Positions 17,679-25,515 of a stretch of DNA of 64,000 nt are shown in pieces. The notes beneath the pieces were generated by a model, which saw only the letters and a list, made by a program, of their open reading frames with translations, was not told where the DNA came from and did not search any database. Each line of letters starts with the position of its first letter. Position 1 is the first letter of the stretch. The position numbers and the translations under genes were made by a program. Source of the stretch: Nonomuraea maritima (GTDB taxonomy: Bacteria; Actinomycetota; Actinomycetes; Streptosporangiales; Streptosporangiaceae); the NCBI RefSeq assembly GCF_900100395.1, contig NZ_FNFB01000009.1:1-64000 (forward strand), given 5' to 3'.

Positions 17679-18797
17679 GTGACCGGAGACGCGCCGTCGG
17701 AGTGGGCGGCGGCATGGCAGGTGCTGGCCCCGGTGGCCGACCTGGTCACACCGATGGCGGTACGGGTCGCGGCGACGCTGGGGCTGGCCGATCTGATGGC
17801 CGGTGACGCCGTGCCCGTCGAGGAGCTGGCGAGCCGGTGCGGCGCCGACGCCGACGCGCTGGGCCGGATGCTGCGTCACCTGGTCTGCCACGGCGTGTTC
17901 GCGGAACCCGAGCCGGGCAGGTTCGCCGTCAACGGGCCGGCCGCGCTGCTGGCGTCCGGCCATCCCGCCGGGATGCGGGCGCGGCTCGACCTGGACGGCT
18001 TCGGCGGGCAGATGGACCTCGCCTTCGCCGGCCTGCTGCACACGGTGCGCACCGGGCGGCCGGCGTGGGATGAGGTCTTCGGCGCTCCGTTCTGGCGGCA
18101 CCTCGCGGCGAACCAGGAGCTGAGCAGGTCCTTCGACGAGATCATGGCCGGTGGAGACGCCTACGTCGCCGACGCGGCCGAGGAGTACGACTGGTCAGGA
18201 GTGGGGCGGGTCGTCGACGTCGGCGGCGGGACCGGCGCCCTGCTCGCCGCGGTGCTCGGCGCCCACCCGTCCCTCAGGGCCACGCTCGTTGACCTGCCGG
18301 ACACGGTGGAGCGGGGCCGGCGCCACCTCGCCGAACGTGGGCTGGACGCGCGGTGCGCGTTCTCCGGGCAGAGTTTCTTCGATCCGCTGCCCTCCGGGGG
18401 CGAGGTGTACGTGCTCGGGCGCGTGCTGCATGACTGGAGCGACGAGGACGCGGTGCGGATCCTGCGCCGGTGCGCCGAGGCGGCCGGGGGAGCGGGACGG
18501 GTGATCGTGATCGAGTCCCACGGCGGCAGCGACGACGACCCGGTCGCTTTCGCCGAGATGAGCCTGCGCATGCTGGTGCTCAGCGGCGGTCGCGAGCGGA
18601 CCGTCGTCGACTACGCCGCCCTCGCGGCCGAGGCCGGGCTGGAGGTCGCCGGTGTCCGCGGTACGCCGCGCGGACACGTCCTGCTGGAGTGTGTCGCCCG
18701 GAGTCAGCTCGCCATCGGCCCGATGTGTCCTGGCTCACTTGATCACCCGGACGGCGGGATCGGCCTGTTCGGGGGGCGATGCGACCGGACGCTTTAA
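17679..18797 (+). CDS. SAM-dependent O-methyltransferase (small-molecule, plant-OMT-like)
   Basis: The 372-residue product has an N-terminal winged-helix dimerisation domain (about 10-100, with [18 protein letters not shown]) and a C-terminal class I methyltransferase domain. The SAM motif is [16 protein letters not shown], followed by [12 protein letters not shown] and [18 protein letters not shown] with the conserved His-Asp. This is the Methyltransf_2 group used on phenolic and polyketide hydroxyls. GTG 17679 follows GGGAGGAG. The last 25 residues after HVLLECVAR are an extension not typical of the family. No biosynthetic cluster surrounds it apart from the divergent SDR. Confidence 0.88.
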   Translation: MTGDAPSEWAAAWQVLAPVADLVTPMAVRVAATLGLADLMAGDAVPVEELASRCGADADALGRMLRHLVCHGVFAEPEPGRFAVNGPAALLASGHPAGMRARLDLDGFGGQMDLAFAGLLHTVRTGRPAWDEVFGAPFWRHLAANQELSRSFDEIMAGGDAYVADAAEEYDWSGVGRVVDVGGGTGALLAAVLGAHPSLRATLVDLPDTVERGRRHLAERGLDARCAFSGQSFFDPLPSGGEVYVLGRVLHDWSDEDAVRILRRCAEAAGGAGRVIVIESHGGSDDDPVAFAEMSLRMLVLSGGRERTVVDYAALAAEAGLEVAGVRGTPRGHVLLECVARSQLAIGPMCPGSLDHPDGGIGLFGGRCDRTL

Positions 18798-19037
18798 GGT
18801 GAATGCCCTGTTTATGGGGATACATTTGCCTTTGTCCGGTTTAGGGGCTACCGTAGTACCAGTTGCCCCGCAGGTGACCCGCTCCTTACCAAGGAAAGCG
18901 GCCCTCGGGGAGGGGGAACACGCCTCGTCGGTTCCTCCCGCGCTCCAACGTAGCGTCCGAACGGCAATGAGCCCGGCTACCGCGTCCCTGACGCGAGCGC
19001 GAAGTTCTTGGCCCCTAACAAAGGACTCGAATTCTTC
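18798..19037 (+). other. Structured 5' leader upstream of the secreted small protein
   Basis: This 240-base non-coding stretch contains consecutive strong stem-loops: CCGCT/AGCGG with inner CCTT/AAGG (18879-18901); GGGGGAAC/GTTCCTCC (18912-18938, one G-U); GTAGC/GCTAC enclosing TCCGAAC; and CGCGTC-CCT-GACGCG (18981-18995). The density of ordered hairpins just before one secreted, possibly wall-related gene suggests a cis-regulatory RNA. I could not match it to a riboswitch consensus I know with confidence. Confidence 0.4.
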
Positions 19038-19616
19038 ATGTTTGCTCGCCTGCGTACCTTCACCATGCTCGCCGCCACCGCTGCGACGACCCTGACCATG
19101 GGGGCGACCGCGGCTCACGCTGCGGCCGGACAGGAGCAACAGGAGCAGAGGGTCATGCTCATGGGCTCGACCACCGCGTCCTACTTCTGGGACGACGCCT
19201 CGGGCCGCGCCGGCGACACGGGCTTGCCCGCCTGCGGCAAGCCCATGCAGAAGGGCTTGGCCGCCAGCCCCAGCTGGCCGCTCATGACCGAGGGCTACGT
19301 GATGTACAACGGCAAGAGGATGCCGTTCTTCGTCGGCGACCGTGGCCCCGGCGACCCGTCCAGCAGCGGCGTCATGCTCGACCTCGACGCCAAGACCTTC
19401 GCCGAGCTGACCGGCGGCCGGTTCAACGAGCAGACGCTCGGCGTGGACGGCGTCCAAGGCGAGGGCCACATCAAGATCCAGTACGTCATCACCAAGTGGG
19501 GTGACGGAAAGGGCAAGAAGAGCTACCCGGTGGCGTTCTCCACGGGTGCCTGGGCCCAGCGGGACAGCAGCCCCGTCCAGCCCGTCATGGTGAAGCTCCC
19601 GCTCCCCACCCGCTGA
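19038..19616 (+). CDS. Small secreted protein, possible double-psi beta-barrel (RlpA-like) fold
   Basis: The 192-residue product starts with a signal peptide (MFARLRTFTMLAATAATTLT, cleavage probably after AHA). The mature part has TGLPACGKPMQKGLAAS, YVMYNGKRMPFFVGDRGPG and SGVMLDLDAKTFAELTGG. The order (GxxxCG, then VGDRGP, then MLDLxxxxFAxL) resembles double-psi beta-barrel proteins of the RlpA/expansin type, which bind or cut cell-wall glycans, but no catalytic residue can be confirmed. ATG 19038 is chosen for the signal peptide; AAAGGA lies about 12 bases upstream. It is preceded by a structured leader and followed by a repeat-rich region and strong terminator. Function is not established. 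Confidence 0.7.
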   Translation: MFARLRTFTMLAATAATTLTMGATAAHAAAGQEQQEQRVMLMGSTTASYFWDDASGRAGDTGLPACGKPMQKGLAASPSWPLMTEGYVMYNGKRMPFFVGDRGPGDPSSSGVMLDLDAKTFAELTGGRFNEQTLGVDGVQGEGHIKIQYVITKWGDGKGKKSYPVAFSTGAWAQRDSSPVQPVMVKLPLPTR

Positions 19617-19933
19617 CCCCTCCCTCCCCGCCCGGGAGTGCGCGCTGCGAGATCCCACTCACTCCCGCAGTCCCGGGAACCCCACCTCGCCAAGGGGGCC
19701 CCGGGGGAGACCTCGACCCTCACCTCCGCCTCTGAGGAGCTCCCACCTCACGAGGGGAGACCCCGAGGGGAGGCCCACTCCCCACCTTTGAGGAACCCCC
19801 GGATCTGGGAGTTCCCACCCTCGCAGGGGAGACTCCCGAGCCCCCACCTCGGCGGGCCGCACCTCGCGAGGAGGTCCCCGACCCCCGCCCCCGAGGGGCC
19901 CAGCCCCGTCTTCCCCTCACCCCCGAACCCCCG
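19617..19933 (+). repeat. Degenerate tandem hairpin repeats (CACCTC...GAGG units)
   Basis: The 317 bases after the small secreted gene are made of imperfect units built on CCCACCTC/CACCTCG followed by GAGGGGAGACCCC-like complements. Examples start near 19682, 19722, 19745, 19786, 19825, 19845 and 19862 (CACCTCGCGAGGAGGT). The strand is C-rich with local inverted symmetry, so a transcript would fold into a chain of small hairpins. No convincing coding frame exists. It ends at a strong terminator, so it is probably a structured 3' untranslated region or a degenerate intergenic repeat family. Confidence 0.6.
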
Positions 19934-19967
19934 AGAGGGCGCCCCGGACACCGGGGCGCCCTCTTTG
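19934..19967 (+). terminator. Strong intrinsic terminator
   Basis: AGAGGGCGCCCCGG and CCGGGGCGCCCTCT form a perfect 14-bp stem with loop ACA, followed by TTTGCTTTG. It closes the transcript carrying the secreted small protein and the repeat region. Confidence 0.85.
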
Positions 19968-20017
19968 CTTTGCACGGCCCTGGCCTCGCCCGGAGGTGAG
20001 GCCTGACGTCTACTTCC

Positions 20018-20040
20018 TTCGGTGCAAGGCGTACACCGAA
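20018..20040. promoter_or_regulatory. Inverted repeat upstream of the second two-component operon
   Basis: TTCGGTG (20018-20024) and CACCGAA (20034-20040) are perfect 7-bp arms around 9 bases, about 180 bases before the kinase start. The spacing suits a dimeric response regulator; autoregulation is possible. The rest of 19968-20217 shows no gene. Confidence 0.35.
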
Positions 20041-20217
20041 CGGTGCAGGGTCAGGTGACGGTCAACGGACGACGCGCTCGCGCGCTGGCCCGGCCTAGCG
20101 TTTCTCGTCGAGCCAGTCGGATGCTTCCGCAGTCCCCGCCGTTTCGGGCGGAAGCCGAACACCGCGACGGCGACCACCCGAGTGACGCACCCGTCCCCTT
20201 CGAGAAAGGGCTTCCGC

Positions 20218-21363
20218 ATGGCCGAGCTGCCCCCACGACGCGAACCCGCGACTGTCCGGCACTTCGCCCGGATCACCGATGTCGCGCTGGCCGCCCTCAC
20301 CCTGGTCTTCTTCGTCGCAGCGGCCCTGGCCACCGGGGTGCACAACCCCTGGCAGGGCTCGATCCAGCTCGGGCTGGTGCTCGGAGCGCTGCTGGTGGTC
20401 AGGCGTCGCCGGCCGATGACCGTGCTGCTGCTGTCGATCGTCGGGATCTTCGTCTACCACCTCAGCGGACAGTGGTCTCCCGCCGGTTGGATCTGGCCGG
20501 CCGCGGTCGCCTACTTCACCGCCGCCACCACACCACGGGTGCGCTGGGTGGCCGCGATCGGCCTGGCCCAACTGGTCTACTCCGCGGTCGACGCCCGCTG
20601 GATCCTGGACACGAACCCGACCCGCTACCTGATCCACGTCCTGGGGGAGGGGCTGCTCCTGGCGGTCCTCGTCGCCGCGGGCCTCACGTACGCCGCCGCG
20701 ACGCGCTGGCGTGAGCGGCTGCGCGAAGCCGACAGGCGTGCGCACGTGGCCGAGGAACGGCTGCGTGTCTCGCACGAGGTTCACGACGTCATCGCGCACA
20801 CGCTGGCCGTTGTCGGGGTGCAGCTCAACGTCGCCGCCGACGCCCTCGAGGACGACCCGGCAGCGGCCGCCGCCGCGCTGCGCCTGGCGAAGGACATCAG
20901 GAACCGGGCGATGGCCGACCTCCGCTCCCTCATCACGGTCCTGCGCGACAGCCCTGCGGACACCGCACCCCAGGCGGACCTGGCCTCCCTGGACACACTC
21001 ATCGCCGACACCCGCGCCGCCGGGCTCGAGGTCACCCTCGACGAGCGCGGCGACCGGGCGGCCGTCCCCGCCATGACCGCCATCGCCGTTCACCGCGTCG
21101 TCCAGGAGTCCTTCGCCAACACGCTCAAGCACGCAGGGGCGAGCAGAGCCGAGGTGACGATCGGCTACGGGCTCCGCTCGATCACCGTCGACATCACCGA
21201 CAACGGCCGCGGCGTCCCAGGGGGCGATGTCACTGAAGGCCATGGACTGGCCGGCATGCGCGAGCGGGTGAACGCGCTCGGGGGCGCGCTCACCGCAGGG
21301 CCCGCCCCCGGCGGCGGCTTCGCGGTGCGGGCCGACATTCCTGTGGCAGGCTCGACGGCATGA
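20218..21363 (+). CDS. Membrane sensor histidine kinase (HisKA_3 type)
   Basis: The 381-residue kinase has about five hydrophobic helices in residues 20-165, a short linker (RWRERLREADRRAHVAEERL), and the H-box VSHEVHDVIAHTLAVVG with its phospho-acceptor His. A C-terminal ATPase domain with VQESFANTLKHA and GHGLAGMRERVNAL follows. ATG 20218 follows GAAAGGG; the in-frame ATG 36 bases upstream is less likely. It overlaps the response regulator gene by four bases (ATGA), so both are translated together. Its target is unknown: the flanking genes are the secreted barrel-like protein and PL11 lyase, both separated by terminators. Confidence 0.92.
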   Translation: MAELPPRREPATVRHFARITDVALAALTLVFFVAAALATGVHNPWQGSIQLGLVLGALLVVRRRRPMTVLLLSIVGIFVYHLSGQWSPAGWIWPAAVAYFTAATTPRVRWVAAIGLAQLVYSAVDARWILDTNPTRYLIHVLGEGLLLAVLVAAGLTYAAATRWRERLREADRRAHVAEERLRVSHEVHDVIAHTLAVVGVQLNVAADALEDDPAAAAAALRLAKDIRNRAMADLRSLITVLRDSPADTAPQADLASLDTLIADTRAAGLEVTLDERGDRAAVPAMTAIAVHRVVQESFANTLKHAGASRAEVTIGYGLRSITVDITDNGRGVPGGDVTEGHGLAGMRERVNALGGALTAGPAPGGGFAVRADIPVAGSTA

Positions 21364-22025
21364 CGATCAAGGTGCTCCTCGCCGACGACCAGGCACTCGT
21401 ACGGGCCGGCTTCCGCAGTTTGCTGGCCCGCTCCCGGGATATCACGGTCGTCGGCGAAGCCCAGGACGGCGAAGAAGCCGTACGGCTGGCCGCGAGCACC
21501 AATCCCGATGTGGTCCTCATGGACATCCGCATGCCGGGCACCGACGGGATCACCGCCACCCGCCGCATCCTCACCGACCCGAGCGCCCCGGGCTGTCGGG
21601 TCATCATCCTCACCACGTTCGACACCGACGAGCACGTCTTCGCCGCGCTACGCGCCGGCGCCAGTGGCTTCCTCACCAAAGAGGTCGAACCCGCCGAACT
21701 CCGCCGGGCGGTCGCCGTCGTCGCCGGAGGGGACGCGCTCCTGTCGCCCGGCGTGACGCGGCGCGTGATCGAGCAGTTCGCCCACCGGCAGGGCCTCATG
21801 CCCGGCGCCGGGCAGCGGCTCGCCGTCCTCACCTCCAGGGAACTGGAGACGGTCAGGCTCGTGGCGCTCGGACTTTCGAACAGCGAGATCGCCGAGCGCC
21901 TCGTCATCAGTCCGCTCACCGCCAAGACCCACATCACCAGGGCCATCGCCAAGCTGAACGTGCGCGACAGGGTTCAGCTGGTGATCCTGGCCTACGAGAG
22001 CGGCCTGATACGGCCCGGCGTGTGA
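21360..22025 (+). CDS. NarL/LuxR-family response regulator
   Basis: The 221-residue regulator has a receiver domain (LLADDQALVRAGFRSLL; phospho-Asp in VVLMDIRMPGTDG; Lys in GFLTKEVEP) and a C-terminal LuxR helix-turn-helix (LTSRELETVRLVALGLSNSEIAERL). It starts within the kinase stop codon. This pairing and spacing is typical of actinobacterial NarL-type systems that control export or envelope genes. A 12-bp stem terminator directly follows. Confidence 0.93.
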   Translation: MTIKVLLADDQALVRAGFRSLLARSRDITVVGEAQDGEEAVRLAASTNPDVVLMDIRMPGTDGITATRRILTDPSAPGCRVIILTTFDTDEHVFAALRAGASGFLTKEVEPAELRRAVAVVAGGDALLSPGVTRRVIEQFAHRQGLMPGAGQRLAVLTSRELETVRLVALGLSNSEIAERLVISPLTAKTHITRAIAKLNVRDRVQLVILAYESGLIRPGV

Positions 22026-22026
22026 A

Positions 22027-22055
22027 GGGGAGGGCCGCACCGAGCGGCCCTCCCC
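22027..22055. terminator. Bidirectional terminator, response regulator / PL11
   Basis: GGGGAGGGCCGC and GCGGCCCTCCCC form a perfect 12-bp stem with a 5-base loop between two convergent genes. Confidence 0.85.
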
Positions 22056-22062
22056 CGGGGTG

Positions 22063-24378
22063 TCACTTCAGGCGCGGGACGGGGACCTTCGACCAGTCGA
22101 TGTCGGAGCCGAAGGAGAAGCTCGGGTACGCCGGCTGGTTGTAGGCGGTCTGCTGCCGGGCGATCTCGACGCGGTACTGCGGGTCGTGCATCAGCGTGTA
22201 CAGCTTCCTGTCCGTCACCTCGGTGCTGAGGAAGACGCGGACCGCGGTGCTGTCGGCGGTGCGGACGAGCAGTTCCTCGCGCCAGTCGCCGAACACGTCG
22301 GCCACCAGGCCCGGGTTGCCCTTGGTGCCGTTGTTGGTCAGCGTCCCTTCGGCCGTGAGGAGCCGGCCGCGCTTCCAGTCGTCGACGGTCGGCGTCTGCG
22401 TGCCGGAGCCGTTCACGATCTGCGTGGTCATGTCGGCGCCCCAGCGGATGCTCATGTTCGTGCCGGGGGCGTCGCGTCCCAGGTACTCGCCGCGGGCCGA
22501 CCACAGGCCCGCCTGCACCTGCTGGTCGGGCGGCATGGACGACCACGTCTCGACGCCACGGATGTCCGGGTCGATGTCGCCGACCATGCCGCGCCCGGTG
22601 TCGACGCCGCTGTAGCCGCCGTGGATCACCTCGCCGGTGGCCGCGTCGCGCAGCGCCCATCCGTACGGGGCCGACGCGGCGCCCTCGTGCACCGTCCAGA
22701 TCTCCAGGCCGGGACGGTCAGGGTCGAAGTCGCCCACGTGCATGGCGTCGCCGTGGCCGAGGCGGACGTTCTGTCCCGGTACGCCGCTCTGCGGCGGGGC
22801 CTCGGCGAACGAGGAGTACAGCAGGTCGCCGTCGTCGTCGATGGTGGCGGCGCCGTAGACGATCTCCTGGCGGCCGTCGCCGTCCACGTCGGCCACGCTC
22901 ATCGAGTGGAAGCCCTGCGTGGTGAGGTCGGCGTACTCGGGGTTCGAGCCGGCGCCGCCGTGCGGTGCGGCGTTGAACGGGTTCGCCATCGGGACGTGGC
23001 CGCTGTCGACGTACCAGACCTGCTTGAGCCGCCGGCCGTCCCAGTCGTAGGCGGCGAGCGTGGTGCGGGTGTAGTAGCCGCGGGCGAAGATCGCCGACGG
23101 GCGTCTGCCGTCGAGATAGGCGACCGAGGACAGGAAGCGGTCGACGCGGTTGGCCGGCTCGATCCTGGCCATCGCGTAGTCGCCCCACAGCAGGCCGTCG
23201 TCGCCGCGTCCCGGCTTGTAGTGGACGGTCTGCAGCTCCTTGCCGGTGGCGCCCTCGAACACCGACAGGTACTCGGGGCCGTCCACGACGAATCCGGCGA
23301 ACTCCCGCAGCCGGTTGTTGGCGCTGCGGGACGGCGCGTACGTGTCGACGAAGTAGGTGGCGAGCGCGACGGCGTCGTTGTGGGAGAGCGGGTAGGAGTA
23401 TCGCGGCTCGATGCCGAAGGCCTGCTCGAGCGTCGCCGGCCAGTGTCCGGCCCTGACCTCCGGGTGCTCGTGCCACCCCTCGAACATCTCGACGACGTGG
23501 TCGAAGTAGTCGTCGGCGCTCATCCGATAGTCGTCGCGGTGCGAGTAGCCGGCCTTGACGTCGTCGCGGGGCATCGTGATGTGACGCTCGGAGACGACCC
23601 GGCCGTCAGGGCCGTACTTGATGATCCTCGTTCCGGGCGCGGTCTTGAGCATCATCTCCGAACGGCCGTCGCCGTCGAAGTCGTAGACGAGGAACTGTGT
23701 GTAGTGGGCGCCGGAGCGGATGTTCACGCCCAGGTCGAGCCGCCAGCGCAGGGTGCCGTCCAGCTCGTACGTGTCGACGTAGGTGTTGCCGGTGTAGCCG
23801 CGCTGCGAGACGTCCTTGGAGTTGGACGGATCCCACTTGACGACGTACTCGTACTGGCCGTCGCCGTCCACGTCGCCCACGCTCAGGTCGTTGGCGGCGT
23901 ACGTGTAGGACTCGCCCGCCGGGGTGACGCCGTCGGCGGGTTTGTGCAGCGGAAGATCATAAAACGATTTAATCCAAGGCGTGGTCGCGTCGCTGCGGCG
24001 GCCCTCCCGGCCCTTGACGACGGGGGCGACGCGGTACTCGGACGCCGGCGTCCCAGCGGGGTCGTGGACGTTGGTGCTGTCGGTGACCGTGGCGACGGGG
24101 CGGCCGTCGCGGTAGACGCGGAAGTCGGCGCCCGTCATGCCCGAGGCGCTGTGTCCGGACACCTCGTCGCCGAGGAGCCGCCAGCTCAGGAACACGCCGT
24201 CGCTGGTCGGGACGGCGACGAGGCCGCGGTCTAGGTGTTCGAGCCGGATGCCGGGCCCGGGGTGGCGGCCGGCTGCGCCCTTGCCGGCCGCGGCGGCGGG
24301 TAACGCGGCGAGCGGCAGGCACAGTAACGCGGTCAGGCCTGTGGCGATCGCGCGGCGGATGCTGTCTGGAGGTCTCAT
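22063..24378 (-). CDS. Secreted rhamnogalacturonan lyase, polysaccharide lyase family 11 (YesW/YesX-like)
   Basis: The 771-residue exported protein starts with a signal peptide (RRAIATGLTALLCLPLAALPAAAA). A PL11 beta-propeller follows, with repeated calcium-binding-like loops such as DVDGDGQYEYVVKWDPSNS, DFDGDGRSEMMLKTAPG and DVDGDGRQEIVYG, plus the family segments AYDWDGRRLKQVW and SMSVADVDGDG. It cleaves the rhamnose-galacturonate backbone of pectin rhamnogalacturonan I by beta-elimination outside the cell. ATG 24378 follows GCGGAGCG. A near-consensus promoter and an 18-bp palindromic operator lie just upstream, and a possible second operator overlaps an AT-rich codon patch at 23955-23974. 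LacI-type induction by rhamnogalacturonan fragments is likely. Confidence 0.93.
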   Translation of the reverse strand: MRPPDSIRRAIATGLTALLCLPLAALPAAAAGKGAAGRHPGPGIRLEHLDRGLVAVPTSDGVFLSWRLLGDEVSGHSASGMTGADFRVYRDGRPVATVTDSTNVHDPAGTPASEYRVAPVVKGREGRRSDATTPWIKSFYDLPLHKPADGVTPAGESYTYAANDLSVGDVDGDGQYEYVVKWDPSNSKDVSQRGYTGNTYVDTYELDGTLRWRLDLGVNIRSGAHYTQFLVYDFDGDGRSEMMLKTAPGTRIIKYGPDGRVVSERHITMPRDDVKAGYSHRDDYRMSADDYFDHVVEMFEGWHEHPEVRAGHWPATLEQAFGIEPRYSYPLSHNDAVALATYFVDTYAPSRSANNRLREFAGFVVDGPEYLSVFEGATGKELQTVHYKPGRGDDGLLWGDYAMARIEPANRVDRFLSSVAYLDGRRPSAIFARGYYTRTTLAAYDWDGRRLKQVWYVDSGHVPMANPFNAAPHGGAGSNPEYADLTTQGFHSMSVADVDGDGRQEIVYGAATIDDDGDLLYSSFAEAPPQSGVPGQNVRLGHGDAMHVGDFDPDRPGLEIWTVHEGAASAPYGWALRDAATGEVIHGGYSGVDTGRGMVGDIDPDIRGVETWSSMPPDQQVQAGLWSARGEYLGRDAPGTNMSIRWGADMTTQIVNGSGTQTPTVDDWKRGRLLTAEGTLTNNGTKGNPGLVADVFGDWREELLVRTADSTAVRVFLSTEVTDRKLYTLMHDPQYRVEIARQQTAYNQPAYPSFSFGSDIDWSKVPVPRLK
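23955..23974. promoter_or_regulatory. Candidate intragenic auxiliary operator in the PL11 gene
   Basis: A run of AT-rich codons (encoding WIKSFYD) interrupts an otherwise GC-rich reading frame. The DNA GATCATAAAACGATTTAATC has a CG-centred imperfect palindrome (TAAATCGTTTTA on the coding strand). Nine of ten bases of its half GATTAAATCG match the promoter operator half GATTGAATCG. The two centres are about 434 bp apart. Confidence 0.4.
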
Positions 24379-24390
24379 GCACGCTCCGCT

Positions 24391-24446
24391 GATTGAATCG
24401 ATTCAATCTCATGCGGAGAATAAATGCGAATTGTGAGGTCTGTCAA
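24391..24446 (-). promoter_or_regulatory. PL11 promoter with palindromic LacI-type operator
   Basis: On the minus strand TTGACA (24446-24441), an 18-base spacer and TATTCT (24422-24417) form a strong SigA-type promoter. Directly after the expected start of transcription lies the perfect 18-bp, CG-centred palindrome GATTGAATCGATTCAATC (24391-24408), typical of LacI-family operators. Repressor bound there would block initiation or early elongation. The gene for the matching repressor is not adjacent. Confidence 0.75.
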
Positions 24447-24804
24447 GACCATCCGTCACGACCACGCCACCGCACGGGCCGGGGCGTGTCCGGGTGGCTG
24501 CGCCGCTCGCAACGGCGGCAAGGGGCGGGCGCTGCTCGGCGTGGCGGGCGACGCAAGGTGGGGCGTGCCTGTTCTGTCCGCGCCCACGGGTGCGGCCCGC
24601 ACGCTCCTGGCCCGCCCTCACGAGACGTCACGCACGTCGCATCATCGGCCCGTTCCGGGGTGGGACGACCGGAGCGGTACGTCGCCGGCCTGAGGGATCC
24701 ACCGTCATCGGAGCCGGCAGAGAGATGTGATCCCTTCTACGTTGTGGGCGTGACCGGGTTATGGGACAACGCCAGAAGACTCCGCAGAGCAGGAAGGGCG
24801 CTGC
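24447..24804. other. Intergenic region with no confident gene
   Basis: About 360 bases between the PL11 promoter and the next plausible frame hold no recognisable gene. A short frame GTG 24750-24869 would encode a 39-residue peptide with a hydrophobic stretch (RALLAVAVALAGSGLV). It may be the displaced N-terminus of the following protein through a frameshift. Confidence 0.4.
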
Positions 24805-25497
24805 TTGCCGTCGCGGTCGCCCTCGCTGGCAGCGGGCTCGTGGCTGATCACTGCGGAGCAGTTCCCTGAACCACTCGTCATTGGCCCTGTATCGGCGGTG
24901 GCGGCAGTGTCGCCGGCGGTAGCTGCTGCCGCCGCCGCAGGAAAACGCACCTCCCGCGTCCGGCGGCGCGGACGTCAGGCACCCGCGAAGGCTTACGAAG
25001 AGGGCACTGCGCTGACCCGACGCGCGGTCAAGCCGGTCACCATCGCGCTGATCGCCACCTCGGGTGCGGCGGCCATCGCAGCAACCCTCTTTCCAGGAAT
25101 TCATGCCTCAGATGGGGACCAGGCCGCACCGACGGTGGAGCCGACCAGGACGAGCACAGAGGACAGTGACCCCAGCACCACACGCTTGGACGGCAAGGCG
25201 CCTACGCCGGTGACCGTCACTGAGACCGTCACGGTCACGGCCACAGCGGACGCCGCACTCAAGGCGTTGCCTCCGACGACGACAACTGACGCGAGGGAGA
25301 CGTCGAAGCCGCACGAGTGGGTCAGCTCCGTTGCCGGCCCCCTGGCAGTTGTCGTCGGGGCCGCGGGTGTCGTCGTCACAGGTCGCGCGTCCCGTCTCCG
25401 TCCAGCGTCTCCGCCCCGGCGGGCGCCCAGGGTCCGGCCGACGGGACGAAGGCGGCCTCGGCTCCAGGATCACAACGCTTCCGGCACACGAAGGTGA
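24805..25497 (+). CDS. Hypothetical membrane-associated protein, Thr-rich; start uncertain, possible frameshift
   Basis: I do not recognise this gene. The frame encodes about 230 residues with two hydrophobic segments (VTIALIATSGAAAIAATLF and SVAGPLAVVVGAAGVVVTG) flanking a Thr/Val-rich stretch (PTPVTVTETVTVTATA), and an Arg-rich tail. Codon use is less GC-biased than neighbouring genes but still coding-like. The only upstream start is TTG 24805, preceded by AGGAAGGG; GTG codons further in are alternatives. An overlapping frame from GTG 24750 offers a better N-terminal helix, so a frameshift (or sequencing error) near 24840-24870 is possible. It converges on the hydrolase gene with a small GGTGAG/CTCACC hairpin at its stop. 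Confidence 0.45.
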   Translation: MPSRSPSLAAGSWLITAEQFPEPLVIGPVSAVAAVSPAVAAAAAAGKRTSRVRRRGRQAPAKAYEEGTALTRRAVKPVTIALIATSGAAAIAATLFPGIHASDGDQAAPTVEPTRTSTEDSDPSTTRLDGKAPTPVTVTETVTVTATADAALKALPPTTTTDARETSKPHEWVSSVAGPLAVVVGAAGVVVTGRASRLRPASPPRRAPRVRPTGRRRPRLQDHNASGTRR

Positions 25498-25515
25498 GCC
25501 CGCCTCACCAGGTGG

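Noticed and set aside
18798-19037. Cyclic di-AMP (ydaO) riboswitch
   Set aside because: Only fragments such as GGGGGAAC and TCCGAAC resemble it; I could not place the conserved core, so the region is listed only as a structured leader.
19638-20006. 122-residue plus-strand frame in the repeat region
   Set aside because: Pro/Ser/Arg-rich low-complexity translation of hairpin repeats that runs through the strong terminator; no start signal.
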